From the NCBI GenBank assembly GCA_004124875.1, contig SCKJ01000004.1, positions 186,001 to 250,000 on the forward strand: a DNA stretch of 64,000 bases, written 5' to 3'. The notes beneath the pieces were generated by a model, which had not been told where the DNA came from, searched no databases, and worked only from the letters and a program-made list of their open reading frames with translations. Both the position numbers and the translations under genes were made by a program. Positions 46,518-55,312 of this stretch are shown in pieces (within the stretch, counting starts at the first letter, position 1; every line of letters starts with the position of its first letter). The DNA is from Fidelibacterota bacterium. GTDB taxonomy: Bacteria > Fidelibacterota > Marinisomatia > SCGC-AAA003-L08 > TS1B11.

Positions 46518-46555
46518 TGGACGATAAAATGAACACAGTCAATAAACGCAAATAA

Positions 46556-48607
46556 ATGAACCAACTTCGATTAGCAGACCTGGGCTTGGGCGGTGCCATT
46601 ATTTTGGTGTTGGCGATCATGCTCATTCCCCTGCCGACGTTCCTGATGGACGTCTTCCTGGCCATGAACATTCTCGGGGGACTGGTGATCCTGTTTGTGG
46701 CCCTCTACACCCGCAGGCCACTGGATTTCGCGGTCTTCCCCTCGCTGCTACTGGTGATAACGCTGTTCCGGCTGGCGCTTAACGTGGCCACCACGCGCCT
46801 GATTCTGGGCGAAGGTTACGCCGGTGAAATCATCCAGGGATTTGGCTCTTTTGTCGTGTCCGGCAACTATGTGGTCGGCTTCATCATCTTTATCATTCTC
46901 GTCATCATCAATTTTATGGTCATCACCAAAGGCGCGACCCGTATTGCCGAAGTGACCGCCCGCTTCACTCTCGACGCCATGCCGGGCAAGCAGATGGCCA
47001 TTGATGCCGATCTGAACGCGGGCATCCTGGATGAGAAAGAGGCCCGCCAGCGCCGGAAAGACATTTCTGCCGAAGCCGACTTTTACGGAGCCATGGACGG
47101 CGCAGCCAAGTTTGTCCGCGGCGACGCCATTGCGGGGCTGCTCATTACCGGCATCAATATTGTCGGCGGACTGATTATCGGCACCATGCAGTTGGGCATG
47201 AGCCTCGGTGACGCCGCCATGAAATATACTTTACTGACCGTTGGCGATGGGCTTGTGGCCCAGATACCTTCGCTGGTTGTATCTACCGCCGCAGGTCTCA
47301 TCGTCACACGGTCCACTTCCGAATCTGACCTCGGCCGCGACGTCGTGAGCCAGATTGGGGAGCAGCCGCGAGCGCTATGGATTGCCAGTGGCGCCATTTT
47401 GCTCATCGGATTTATCCCCGCCATGCCTTTCTTCCCCTTTGGCCTGATGTCGTTCCTGTTGGCCATGGGCGCCAACAAGGCGACGAAGTCCCTCGACGCT
47501 GCGGCGGCCAAGCTGGCCGAAGCCGAGGAGGCAGAGGCAGAGGCACAGGTGCCGGAGGAACGGATTGAAGCGTTCCTCCACCCTGATCCCTTTGAAATAG
47601 AAATCGGATACGGACTGATTTCCCTCGTCGATACGAATCAGGGAGGCGACCTGCTGGGCCGCATTTCATCCATCCGCAAAAGCATTGCCCTGGAGCTCGG
47701 CATGGTGATTCCGCCCATCCGCCTGCGTGACAATATCAACCTGGGCGCCAACGAGTACCTGTTTAAGGTCCACGGCATTGTCGTTAGCCGCGGTGAAGTG
47801 ATGCTGGGATATAACCTGGTGCTCAATCCCGACCCCGATTCGGGGTTGGTCGGCATCGAGACCGAAGAGCCGACATTCAAGTTGCCCGCTCTGTGGGTGG
47901 CGGATGAGCAGAAGGCCGTCGCTGAATCGATGGGTTACACCGTGGTAGACCCGCAGGTAGTGGTGGCTACCCATTTGATGGAAGTGCTCAAGTCCAACGC
48001 CTACAAGCTGCTCGACCGCCAGGAAGTCCGCAAAATGCTTGACGATCTCAAGGAGGAAAAGGCGGCCGTTGTCGAAGGCCTGGTGCCCGATCTGGTGCCG
48101 CTGGGGGTCGTTCAACAGACGCTGCGCAACCTCCTGCGCGAAGGCATTCCCATCCGCAACCTGGTGACCATTTTAGAAACCATTGCTGATCACGCCCATC
48201 TCACCAAGGATGCCGATGTGTTCACCGAATACGTCCGGTCGGCTCTTTCCGACGCCATCACCGATATGTTCCGGAGAGGGGACGAGCCGATCAGCGTCAC
48301 CATTCTCGATCCCCGGCTGGAAGACCATATTATGCAGGTCACCAAGCAGGGCGAAACTTACCAGGGCAACCTGGGCCTGACGCCCGGCCAGGTGCGGGAT
48401 GTCCTGACATCCTTGAGCGATCAAGTCGAAAAAATTGTCCGCACCGGCAGCAAACCGGCGCTGTTGGTCTCGCCGGCCATACGCAGGAGCGTGCGGGTCT
48501 TCACGGAGACGGTCCTGCCCAATGTGGCCGTGCTGTCGTTCTCCGAACTTTCTTCATCAGTCGAACTAAAATCAGTAGGATCGGTAAGTTACCCAGATGC
48601 AGGTTAA
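46556..48607 (+). CDS. flhA: Flagellar export protein FlhA
   Basis: 683 aa. Eight membrane helices in the first 320 residues with the FHIPEP-type signature (GQQMAIDADLNAG... here GKQMAIDADLNAGILDEKEARQRRKDISAEADFYGAMDGAAKFVRGDAIA) and the four-subdomain cytoplasmic platform with FDIELGYGL-like IEIGYGLISLVD. Full length. Overlaps flhF by 11 bases. Confidence 0.98.
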   Translation: MNQLRLADLGLGGAIILVLAIMLIPLPTFLMDVFLAMNILGGLVILFVALYTRRPLDFAVFPSLLLVITLFRLALNVATTRLILGEGYAGEIIQGFGSFVVSGNYVVGFIIFIILVIINFMVITKGATRIAEVTARFTLDAMPGKQMAIDADLNAGILDEKEARQRRKDISAEADFYGAMDGAAKFVRGDAIAGLLITGINIVGGLIIGTMQLGMSLGDAAMKYTLLTVGDGLVAQIPSLVVSTAAGLIVTRSTSESDLGRDVVSQIGEQPRALWIASGAILLIGFIPAMPFFPFGLMSFLLAMGANKATKSLDAAAAKLAEAEEAEAEAQVPEERIEAFLHPDPFEIEIGYGLISLVDTNQGGDLLGRISSIRKSIALELGMVIPPIRLRDNINLGANEYLFKVHGIVVSRGEVMLGYNLVLNPDPDSGLVGIETEEPTFKLPALWVADEQKAVAESMGYTVVDPQVVVATHLMEVLKSNAYKLLDRQEVRKMLDDLKEEKAAVVEGLVPDLVPLGVVQQTLRNLLREGIPIRNLVTILETIADHAHLTKDADVFTEYVRSALSDAITDMFRRGDEPISVTILDPRLEDHIMQVTKQGETYQGNLGLTPGQVRDVLTSLSDQVEKIVRTGSKPALLVSPAIRRSVRVFTETVLPNVAVLSFSELSSSVELKSVGSVSYPDAG

Positions 48608-49760
48608 AACATACACAGGCGCGACCGAGCGCGAAGCCATCACCCTGGCCAAGCAGGACCTTGGTGACGAAATTATGATTGTGGAAATGAGGCGTCACGG
48701 CAACGGCGCCAACAGCCGGTCTGCCACGCAGTACCTCGTTACCGTCGCCCTCGATACCCATGCGGCAGATTCTGTCCCGGCACTGGACAATATTTACACC
48801 CCGACCGACTTCAGGTCGCTGGAGACGGCACGCAGCGTCCGGCGCACGGCAAATGGCGGGTCTGACGAGGCCTCCATCGTCCGCTTGAATGAGCAGGAAG
48901 TCGGCGAGCTGTTTATGCTTCGTAAGCAGATGCGGACCCTTAAGGCGGAGCTGCGGGCGGCGGAGATCTCCCCTTTCCAGGAGCCCTTTGCCGACTGCTA
49001 TGATCTGCTGGTCGAGGCGGGCGTCCCTGACCATATTGCCGAGCAGCTGGTCCAGAGAACAGTTGATCATCTCGATGAACTGGGAGTCTACACGCGCGTC
49101 GGCGCCCTGGCGGAGCTGAAACGGCAGATTTCTTACCATTTTGTGCATCACAAACCCCGCAAAAGGTCGGGTAAGGAAGTGATCGTGTTCCTGGGGCCTT
49201 CAGGCGCGGGTAAAACCAGCATCATTGCAAAACTGGCGGCCCATAAGAAAGCCTATCGCGGAAGAAAACTGGCCATTATCTCCACAGACAACTATCGCGC
49301 CGGGGCGAACGCGGGGCTCAAGTCGATCGGTGCGATATTAGAGACGCCGATTATCGAAGTGCTGCAGATGGAAGATATTCCAAGAGCGATGACCAATCTC
49401 GCAGATTTTGATGTAATTTTAGTCGATACTCCGGGACGCAGCCCGCTGGTGAAGAATGCACTGCCGGAGCTGCAGACCCGGCTGGCGCTGCTCAATCCCA
49501 CCGATACAATTGTGGTTTTGAGCGCGACGATGGGTATGGAGGAACTGTGGCTCTTTATGGGGCTTTATAAATCCCTGGAGCCGACGGGTCTGGCCATTAC
49601 CAAGCTCGATGAGACCAGCAAACCGGGCAAGGTCATCGGCGCGGCAGACGATCCCCAACTGCCGCTCATGTATGTTTCCGATGGGCGGGCGATACCCAAA
49701 AGCCTGATATTAAACCCTGGTGCAGCCATCTTGAAACGGCTCCCATTGACGACAGGATAG
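48597..49760 (+). CDS. flhF: Flagellar SRP-type GTPase FlhF
   Basis: 387 aa. N-terminal MQVKTYTGATEREAITLAKQDLG, then NG GTPase domain: G1 GPSGAGKTSIIAKLA (about 198-212), G2 region DNYRAGANAGLKSIG, G3 DTPGRSP (usually DTAGRS), G4 TKLDETSK. FlhF places flagella at the cell pole in polar flagellates and is normally switched by FlhG next door. The A-to-P change in G3 is unusual. Confidence 0.93.
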   Translation: MQVKTYTGATEREAITLAKQDLGDEIMIVEMRRHGNGANSRSATQYLVTVALDTHAADSVPALDNIYTPTDFRSLETARSVRRTANGGSDEASIVRLNEQEVGELFMLRKQMRTLKAELRAAEISPFQEPFADCYDLLVEAGVPDHIAEQLVQRTVDHLDELGVYTRVGALAELKRQISYHFVHHKPRKRSGKEVIVFLGPSGAGKTSIIAKLAAHKKAYRGRKLAIISTDNYRAGANAGLKSIGAILETPIIEVLQMEDIPRAMTNLADFDVILVDTPGRSPLVKNALPELQTRLALLNPTDTIVVLSATMGMEELWLFMGLYKSLEPTGLAITKLDETSKPGKVIGAADDPQLPLMYVSDGRAIPKSLILNPGAAILKRLPLTTG

Positions 49761-49770
49761 TGACGGCAAC

Positions 49771-50658
49771 TTGCTAAAAGCATCTCAAACATTGGAAGCG
49801 GCGGTCGATGTAGTGCGGGTCGAGTCAACCCGGCAGGCGACGATGCCCGAGATTATCACGGTGACCAGTGGCAAGGGCGGCGTAGGCAAGACCAACCTGG
49901 CGGTTAACCTGGGGGTGCTGTTGCGGCAGCGTAAGCAGAGAGTCCTGATGATGGACGCCGATTTGCACCTGGGCAAACTCGATATTATTCTGGGGGCCTC
50001 GCCGCAGTATACGCTCGCCGACCTGGTCGATGGCAGCCGGACCATCGAAGAGATTATCATGAGCCATCCATCGGGCATCGATGTGCTGCCGGCCACCTCC
50101 GGGGAGTTAAATCTCCTGGATGCGGACCAGCGAATAATGAAGGTCATGGCCGAATCATTTTCCAGAATCCAGAACAATTACGACTACATTATCGTAGACA
50201 CAGCTGCCGGGATATCCACAACCGTGCTGACCATGGCACTGGGCGCCGACAAGGTGATCCTGGTGATTACTCCAGAGCCGGCCTCCATCTCTGACGTCTA
50301 TGCGATGGTCAAGGTCATCAGCCATAAATCCCCTGAATTACCCTTGATTCTGGTGCCTAACAGAGTTAAATCTCTGGATGATGGGCTGGAGTTGCATAAG
50401 AAATTGAATCTAATAACTCAAAAATTTTTACACACCAACCTGCATTACGGCGGATCGGTAGTGGAAGATGGGGCTGTGCGACAGGCAATTGTTCGTCAGC
50501 GCCCATTCGTCCTGGAATTCCCGAAAAGTCAGGCGACGTATAATTTGCAGCTGGTTTGCCACCGCATGCTTAAACTTCAGCCAACACAGTTTTCGAAGCG
50601 GTCAAACATATTTGACCGCCTTCGAGTCAAGCGCAAAGTGGTAGCGACATTGTCATGA
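49771..50658 (+). CDS. flhG: FlhG / MinD-like ATPase
   Basis: 295 aa from TTG 49771. Deviant Walker A SGKGGVGKT (residues 33-41), MMDADLHLGKLDIILG and the membrane-binding C-terminal helix region near the end. MinD-like FlhG controls flagellar number by stimulating FlhF GTPase. The N-terminus before the ATPase has no recognisable DQAxxLR activator motif (it reads SQTLEAAVDVVRVE). Followed by a 4-base overlap with a small membrane protein gene. Confidence 0.93.
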   Translation: MLKASQTLEAAVDVVRVESTRQATMPEIITVTSGKGGVGKTNLAVNLGVLLRQRKQRVLMMDADLHLGKLDIILGASPQYTLADLVDGSRTIEEIIMSHPSGIDVLPATSGELNLLDADQRIMKVMAESFSRIQNNYDYIIVDTAAGISTTVLTMALGADKVILVITPEPASISDVYAMVKVISHKSPELPLILVPNRVKSLDDGLELHKKLNLITQKFLHTNLHYGGSVVEDGAVRQAIVRQRPFVLEFPKSQATYNLQLVCHRMLKLQPTQFSKRSNIFDRLRVKRKVVATLS

Positions 50659-50915
50659 TGCAAAATGCGATCTACCAATTTTCACTCATCGTCGGTATGG
50701 GCACTCTCGCGGTGTTGCTGATCAGGGGCTACTCTTTGATGGTTGCTCTGCAACGCAGTGGTTTGGTGCTGATTATTGTGCTCATTGTGCTGGTATTCGC
50801 CGCAAATGTCATCAAGTTTGGTATCCGGCCCGGACCGAATCTGGATGAAGTGAGCAATGATAATGAAGAGGCGAGCCCGCCGGAACAAATTCCCGGCGGC
50901 GGAACGGATGAATGA
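50655..50915 (+). CDS. Unknown two-helix membrane protein between flhG and fliA
   Basis: 86 aa. Two hydrophobic helices (about 8-25 and 34-53) separated by a short arginine-free turn, then an acidic, proline-rich cytoplasmic or periplasmic tail (about 55-86, NDNEEASPPEQIPGGG). It overlaps flhG by 4 bases and fliA by 4 bases, so it is translationally coupled to both. I recognise no family. A role in polar placement, motor anchoring or sigma-factor control is inferred from position alone. Confidence 0.7.
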   Translation: MMQNAIYQFSLIVGMGTLAVLLIRGYSLMVALQRSGLVLIIVLIVLVFAANVIKFGIRPGPNLDEVSNDNEEASPPEQIPGGGTDE

Positions 50916-51685
50916 GCGCGACGACGACAAAGCTTGACGAAAATCTGGGCGAGGAACTGCTTCGGCAGTTTTATGATACTCAGGACCCGCTCATTAAAGA
51001 ACGGGCCGTCAAAGAATTTCTACCGCTGGTCTACTATGTGGTCAACCGTGTGACGCTCCCGGTTACCGACGCCATTACCCGGGAAGACCTGGAGCAGAGT
51101 GCCATCCATGGGTTGCTGGAGGCGATTGATCGATTCGATAACGACCGGAAAGTTAAATTCAAAACATTCGCCTACAAGCGCATCTACGGGGCCGTCATTG
51201 ATGCCGTCCGCCAGGTGCGCGTTTTAAGCAGGACGAAGCTCGAGCGGCTGATGGTGGTGCAGAAAATCACAGAAAAACTGGCCCAAAAACATCACCGTGA
51301 TCCGACACCGGGGGAGGTTTGTGAAGCGGCGAATATTACTCCTGACGAATATGCCCAACTGCTGACGGCCGGCCAACTTTCGTATGCAACTTTTTCATTG
51401 GATGATCCTGTTAGCGACGGCAACAACAGTACCACGCGGCAAATTGACTTGCTCGCCGACGTGGAGGCTGAAGACCCGGAGAGTACCTTTATGATGGAAA
51501 CACTGAAAACGCGGCTAGTCACCATACTGAAGGACCTGCCGGAAAGGGAGAGGTTAATACTCGCCCTGTATTACTACGAGAATCTGACACTCGTGGAAAT
51601 TGGCCAGGTCCTGAATATTTCAGAGTCGAGGGTCTCTCAAATTATGAGCAAATCCCTGGATCAACTCAGGACCAAACTCAAATGA
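50912..51685 (+). CDS. fliA: Flagellar sigma factor FliA (sigma-28)
   Basis: 257 aa. Sigma-70 regions 2 ([43 protein letters not shown]...[19 protein letters not shown]), 3 and 4 ([32 protein letters not shown]) are complete and match FliA/WhiG. It directs late genes such as flagellin and chemotaxis, none of which lie here. Starts by ATGA overlap with the small membrane protein; ends in ATGA overlap with the next gene. Confidence 0.97.
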   Translation: [257 protein letters not shown]

Positions 51686-51972
51686 TCGACTTTATCGATC
51701 CCAACCTGAACCTCCCTCAGCCTCCTGCAGCCCCATCTGTTGAGCCGGTGGAGTCTATCAAGCCGGAAACCGTCGGCATCGAAGGAGACAAGTTGGATAA
51801 ACGGCGTCAGCAGCGCCTGGTCGATGAGGACCGGCAGCGTCGCCGGCGAGGACGTGATACCGTGGAGCTCTCAGGACAGGCATTGGAGGAGGACCTGGAA
51901 GAGGAGGACGATGAGCCCTCGCCCGGTGAGGATAAGGACCAGGACAGCGGTGCTATCGATATCATCATCTAA
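51682..51972 (+). CDS. Unknown charged protein downstream of fliA
   Basis: 96 aa, hydrophilic and mostly disordered. A basic patch (KRRQQRLVDEDRQRRRRGRD, about 41-60) is followed by DTVELSGQALEE and an acidic run. Coupled to fliA by ATGA. The VELSGQAL piece resembles short motifs of flagellar accessory proteins, but the FlgM core helices are not there, so I do not call it an anti-sigma factor. Confidence 0.6.
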   Translation: MIDFIDPNLNLPQPPAAPSVEPVESIKPETVGIEGDKLDKRRQQRLVDEDRQRRRRGRDTVELSGQALEEDLEEEDDEPSPGEDKDQDSGAIDIII

Positions 51973-52759
51973 ATTTCGGCGGGCCGCCATGGCCCTGTTC
52001 CTGCTGATCAGCACAGCCGCAGCCGAACAACAGTATATTGCCTTCTTTTCCGCTGAGACGGAGACTTACCGCCGCATCATTCTTGACGGGGTCTACGACC
52101 GCAGGGTACAGGTGCGCCAGGACAGTCTCGGTGGGGTGACCGTGCTGATCTGGGGAGCCCGTCAGGCGGATTACGTTGGCCGCCGCCGCTATGAGCAGGG
52201 TTACCTGGTGCCCGCCACCATGGAAATCGATTTTCCCCGCAGAAACCTGATGACGATCACTGTGAGCGGCAACCGGTTTGCCGATGTGGTCAGTTATAAG
52301 CTGGTGGAGCCGGAACTTTACATCATCGATCTATATCCCGAACCGTTGCCCCAGGAATCGATTTTCCATGAACAGTCCATCACCGCCTTATGGCCCAACG
52401 GCCGCTTTGTGCCGGATGCCGGGGCGGGGACGGTCCAGCCTGAACCCAAGCCAAAACCGGTGGAGGGCGCCCAGCGGCTCGGTGTTGCGCGCGCGCTGCG
52501 ATGGGAACTGGCACCTTATCTGGGGCTGTTTAAAAAAGCGTTGTTGTGGGCCGGAGGCGCATCAACAGGCGTGCTGATAGTGGCCTTTATACTGATGGGC
52601 AGACGCCGCCGCAGAAATTCGGGCCGGAAATTGTCCGTTCCGGAGGCCCATGCTTACGACCAGGCCCAGGCGATACTGGAGCACCACGGCAACCTGAGTT
52701 ATGATGAAGCGACACTGATTGCTGATCTCGAGCATGACCCCGATCGCGCGACCGCCTGA
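51911..52759 (+). CDS. Exported or membrane-anchored unknown protein of the fliA block
   Basis: 282 aa from ATG 51911 (GAGGAGG just upstream); GTG 51950 and ATG 51989 are in-frame alternatives. A basic start (KFRRAAMALFLLISTAAAE) forms a signal peptide, then a beta-rich exported domain (about 40-165, VQVRQDSLGGVTVLIWG, YIIDLYPEPLPQE), one membrane helix (about 210-230, LLWAGGASTGVLIVAFILM) and a basic cytoplasmic tail ending DEATLIADLEHDPDRATA. The larger ORF frame upstream is a shadow of the previous gene. No family recognised. Coupled in one transcript with fliA and the kinase-like gene. Confidence 0.65.
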   Translation: MSPRPVRIRTRTAVLSISSSKFRRAAMALFLLISTAAAEQQYIAFFSAETETYRRIILDGVYDRRVQVRQDSLGGVTVLIWGARQADYVGRRRYEQGYLVPATMEIDFPRRNLMTITVSGNRFADVVSYKLVEPELYIIDLYPEPLPQESIFHEQSITALWPNGRFVPDAGAGTVQPEPKPKPVEGAQRLGVARALRWELAPYLGLFKKALLWAGGASTGVLIVAFILMGRRRRRNSGRKLSVPEAHAYDQAQAILEHHGNLSYDEATLIADLEHDPDRATA

Positions 52760-52789
52760 TTCTCTCGCCTGCACCCTGAGTTTACTACC

Positions 52790-53596
52790 ATGATCGGCTT
52801 CGACTTCCTGCGCCAGGTCAGTGCGATCCTCAGCAAGAGTCTTACCTCTGCGGATGCCTCCGCCTATTCGGCCATTTTCGATATTCTCGATGAGGTCATC
52901 CATTACGAATCGGCGACTCTGTTTGTGGCCAATCCCGACAGTGAGGTACTGGAGGTGGCCCAGTCGCGGGGACCGGTTATCGTTGACCTCATCGCGCAGG
53001 TGGGATTTGAGCATGGGCATGGCTTGAGCGGTTGGATTGGCGCGCGCCACGAACCGTTGGTGCTGCCGTCCCTTGGCGGGGAAAACGTGGAACGAGGTTT
53101 TGCCTCGATGGTGTCCATGCCGCTCTGGCTCGATGAAAGGTTGATTGGTGTGCTTAACCTGGGCCACAGCAAACCCGATTTTTTCAACGTGGATAACAGC
53201 GACGATTACGCCGAAATCGGCATTCAGTTAACGATGGTCGTCGAGCAGCTGCGCCTGCGTTCGCAGCTCAGGGACAAAAATCTGCAGCTGGAAAAGCTGC
53301 TCATCGAACTGAAAGAGGCGCAGGACAACCTGGTCGAAAAGGAGCGCCTGGCGGCCATCGGGGAACTGGTGGTCAAGGTGAACCACGAGATCAACAACCC
53401 TCTGGCTGCTATTATCAGTATGACCGATCTGCTGCTTATGAGCGAAGCAGAGATCGACGGCCAAGCGCGCAAAAACCTGCAAAATATCCGCGAGGCCGCT
53501 TACCGCATCCATGATGTGACCGAGGCCCTCAAAAAAATTGAAACGAGCGGAACCGACGATTACATAGAAGGGGTGAAAATGCTCAGGCTTGAGTAG
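52790..53596 (+). CDS. GAF-HisKA protein lacking an ATPase domain
   Basis: 268 aa. A GAF domain (about 15-150) is followed by a coiled coil (about 155-185) and a HisKA-like dimerisation helix with phosphorylatable His199 in VVKVNHEINNPLAAIISMTDLLL. The protein stops 70 residues after that, without N, G1 or G2 ATP-binding boxes. It may be a phosphotransfer intermediate for the kinase at 23540 or a product of gene shortening. No frame continuing the ATPase domain was found downstream. Confidence 0.8.
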   Translation: MIGFDFLRQVSAILSKSLTSADASAYSAIFDILDEVIHYESATLFVANPDSEVLEVAQSRGPVIVDLIAQVGFEHGHGLSGWIGARHEPLVLPSLGGENVERGFASMVSMPLWLDERLIGVLNLGHSKPDFFNVDNSDDYAEIGIQLTMVVEQLRLRSQLRDKNLQLEKLLIELKEAQDNLVEKERLAAIGELVVKVNHEINNPLAAIISMTDLLLMSEAEIDGQARKNLQNIREAAYRIHDVTEALKKIETSGTDDYIEGVKMLRLE

Positions 53597-53744
53597 CCCC
53601 CGAATGTTCCCCTGAGGGTAATTTTTACCACTTGCCATCCTTCCCACCCCTTTTAGAATCATGCTCCTTCGTCATTTCGACCCTGTCTCGTTGACCCTCG
53701 AGGGCAGCGTCGGTTCGCGACCCGCCGTGGGCCGTTTTCACCGT

Positions 53745-53761
53745 CTGGCACGCCTTTTGAA
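53745..53761 (+). promoter_or_regulatory. Sigma-54-like promoter of the flgF block
   Basis: CTGGCACGCCTTTTGAA: -24 GG at 53747-53748, 10-base gap, -12 TTGA at 53757-53760. Same TTGA variant as before flgB. It lies in the 202-bp gap between the GAF-HisKA gene and flgF; transcription would begin near 53772, about 27 bases before flgF. Confidence 0.65.
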
Positions 53762-53798
53762 AGAATTGCAATAGCAACAAGGGAGCGCACAGAGCGTT

Positions 53799-54512
53799 AT
53801 GGATTTCAATTTTTTCAAAATTGCCCAGAGTATGATTCGGAACCAACTCGGTACCGATATTATTGCGAACAACCTGAGCAATATCGGCACCACCGGATTC
53901 AAACGTGACGACCAGTTTACCGACTGGCTGGTCGAAGCGACGCAAGTTGGCGGCGCCCGAAGATTTACCGACTTTACCCAGGGCGATCTCAAGCGTACGG
54001 ACAATCCCCTCGATTTCACCCTCGCCGAGCGTGGATTTTTCGTGCTCGAGACGGCTGAGGGCCATATCTATACCCGTAGCGGCCACTTCACCGTCGATAG
54101 CGACGGTTTTCTGATGGCGCAGAACGGCGCCCAGCTCCTCGGTGAGCACGGCCCCATTTCCATATTGGGCAACACAGGTGCTCCTGGCGTTGTTGAAGTG
54201 AGCCGTGACGGCATCATTTATGTGGGGGGTACGGAAATTGACCGGCTGCTGATTGCATCGGTCCCCGACCTGCAGGCGCTGGAAAAAGCGGGCGGCAATA
54301 CGTTCCGCGCGGCCCCGGGACAGCTGGTCATGCAGCTGGAACGCGAAGCCATTCACGTACTACAAGGGGTCCTCGAAGGATCCAACGTGGCTCCGGTGGA
54401 GGAGATGATCCGCCTTATCGAGCTGCAACGTAATTATGAATCAACCCAACGGATAGCCAGGGCCATGGACAGTGTCGAAGGCCGGGCCATCTCATTGAGC
54501 GATTACCGTTAA
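53799..54512 (+). CDS. flgF: Flagellar rod protein FlgF
   Basis: 237 aa. Rod N-terminus NQLGTDIIANNLSNIGTTGFKRDDQF, middle FTLAERGFFVLETAEGHIYTRSGHFTVDSDGFL, C-terminal EEMIRLIELQRNYESTQRIARAMD. Distal or proximal rod subunit; FlgF and FlgG sit together as usual. First gene after a sigma-54-like promoter. Confidence 0.93.
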   Translation: MDFNFFKIAQSMIRNQLGTDIIANNLSNIGTTGFKRDDQFTDWLVEATQVGGARRFTDFTQGDLKRTDNPLDFTLAERGFFVLETAEGHIYTRSGHFTVDSDGFLMAQNGAQLLGEHGPISILGNTGAPGVVEVSRDGIIYVGGTEIDRLLIASVPDLQALEKAGGNTFRAAPGQLVMQLEREAIHVLQGVLEGSNVAPVEEMIRLIELQRNYESTQRIARAMDSVEGRAISLSDYR

Positions 54513-54521
54513 GGAGTTAGT

Positions 54522-55310
54522 ATGATCCGAGCTTTACGCACCGCAGCCCTCGGCATGAGCGCCCAGCAGCTACAGCTGGACGTGATTGCCAACAACCTGG
54601 CCAACGTCAACACCACCGGCTTCAAGCGCAGCAGTGTGGAGTTCCAGGACGTGCTCTATGAAACCATCGTTTCCGGTGGTGGCAATGGAGGTCCGAATCA
54701 GGGCAAGCCTGCCAATCTGCAGATCGGTTTGGGCAACCGGGCCGTATCGACATTTCGCAGTTTCGCCCAGGGAGCAGTGACTGAAACAGGCAACGCTCTC
54801 GATCTGGCCATCAGCGGCGATGGCTTTTTCCAGGTGCTTCGACCGGACGGCTCTTTCGCCTATGTCCGCGACGGCTCCTTCCGCCTCAATGCTGAAGGGT
54901 TCATCGTCACCGCAACCGGCGCGCGCCTGGCCTCCGAGCTCAATCTGCCCAGCGGCACGGAAGACATTGCCGTTGGAGAGGACGGCGTGGTCCGGGTGCT
55001 GCTGGCGGGTGATGTAGAGCCACAGGAAATCGGCCAGATCGAGCTGGCCAAGTTTGTCAATCCGGCCGGCCTTAAATCTTTAGGCGGCAACATGTACGAG
55101 GAAACGATCGCCTCCGGGCAACCCATCATCGGATTTGCCGGTGAGGATGGCTTCGGGACCACGATTCAAGGTTTCCTGGAGAAATCCAACGTGGACGTGG
55201 TTCAGGAAATGATTAACATGATCATCGCGCAGCGGGCCTACGAGATCAACTCCAAAGCGGTCAAGACCGCCGACGACATGCTGGCCGTAGCCAACAACAT
55301 CAGGCGGTAA
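54522..55310 (+). CDS. flgG: Flagellar distal rod protein FlgG
   Basis: 262 aa, the canonical length. N-terminal MSAQQLQLDVIANNLANVNTTGFKRSSVEFQD and C-terminal VDVVQEMINMIIAQRAYEINSKAVKTADDMLAVANNIRR are textbook. RBS AAGGAG. Distal rod subunit that crosses the periplasm. Confidence 0.97.
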   Translation: MIRALRTAALGMSAQQLQLDVIANNLANVNTTGFKRSSVEFQDVLYETIVSGGGNGGPNQGKPANLQIGLGNRAVSTFRSFAQGAVTETGNALDLAISGDGFFQVLRPDGSFAYVRDGSFRLNAEGFIVTATGARLASELNLPSGTEDIAVGEDGVVRVLLAGDVEPQEIGQIELAKFVNPAGLKSLGGNMYEETIASGQPIIGFAGEDGFGTTIQGFLEKSNVDVVQEMINMIIAQRAYEINSKAVKTADDMLAVANNIRR

Positions 55311-55312
55311 TT

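Noticed and set aside
51682-51972. FlgM anti-sigma factor after fliA
   Set aside because: Only a VELSGQAL-like piece is similar; the C-terminal FlgM helices that bind FliA are missing.
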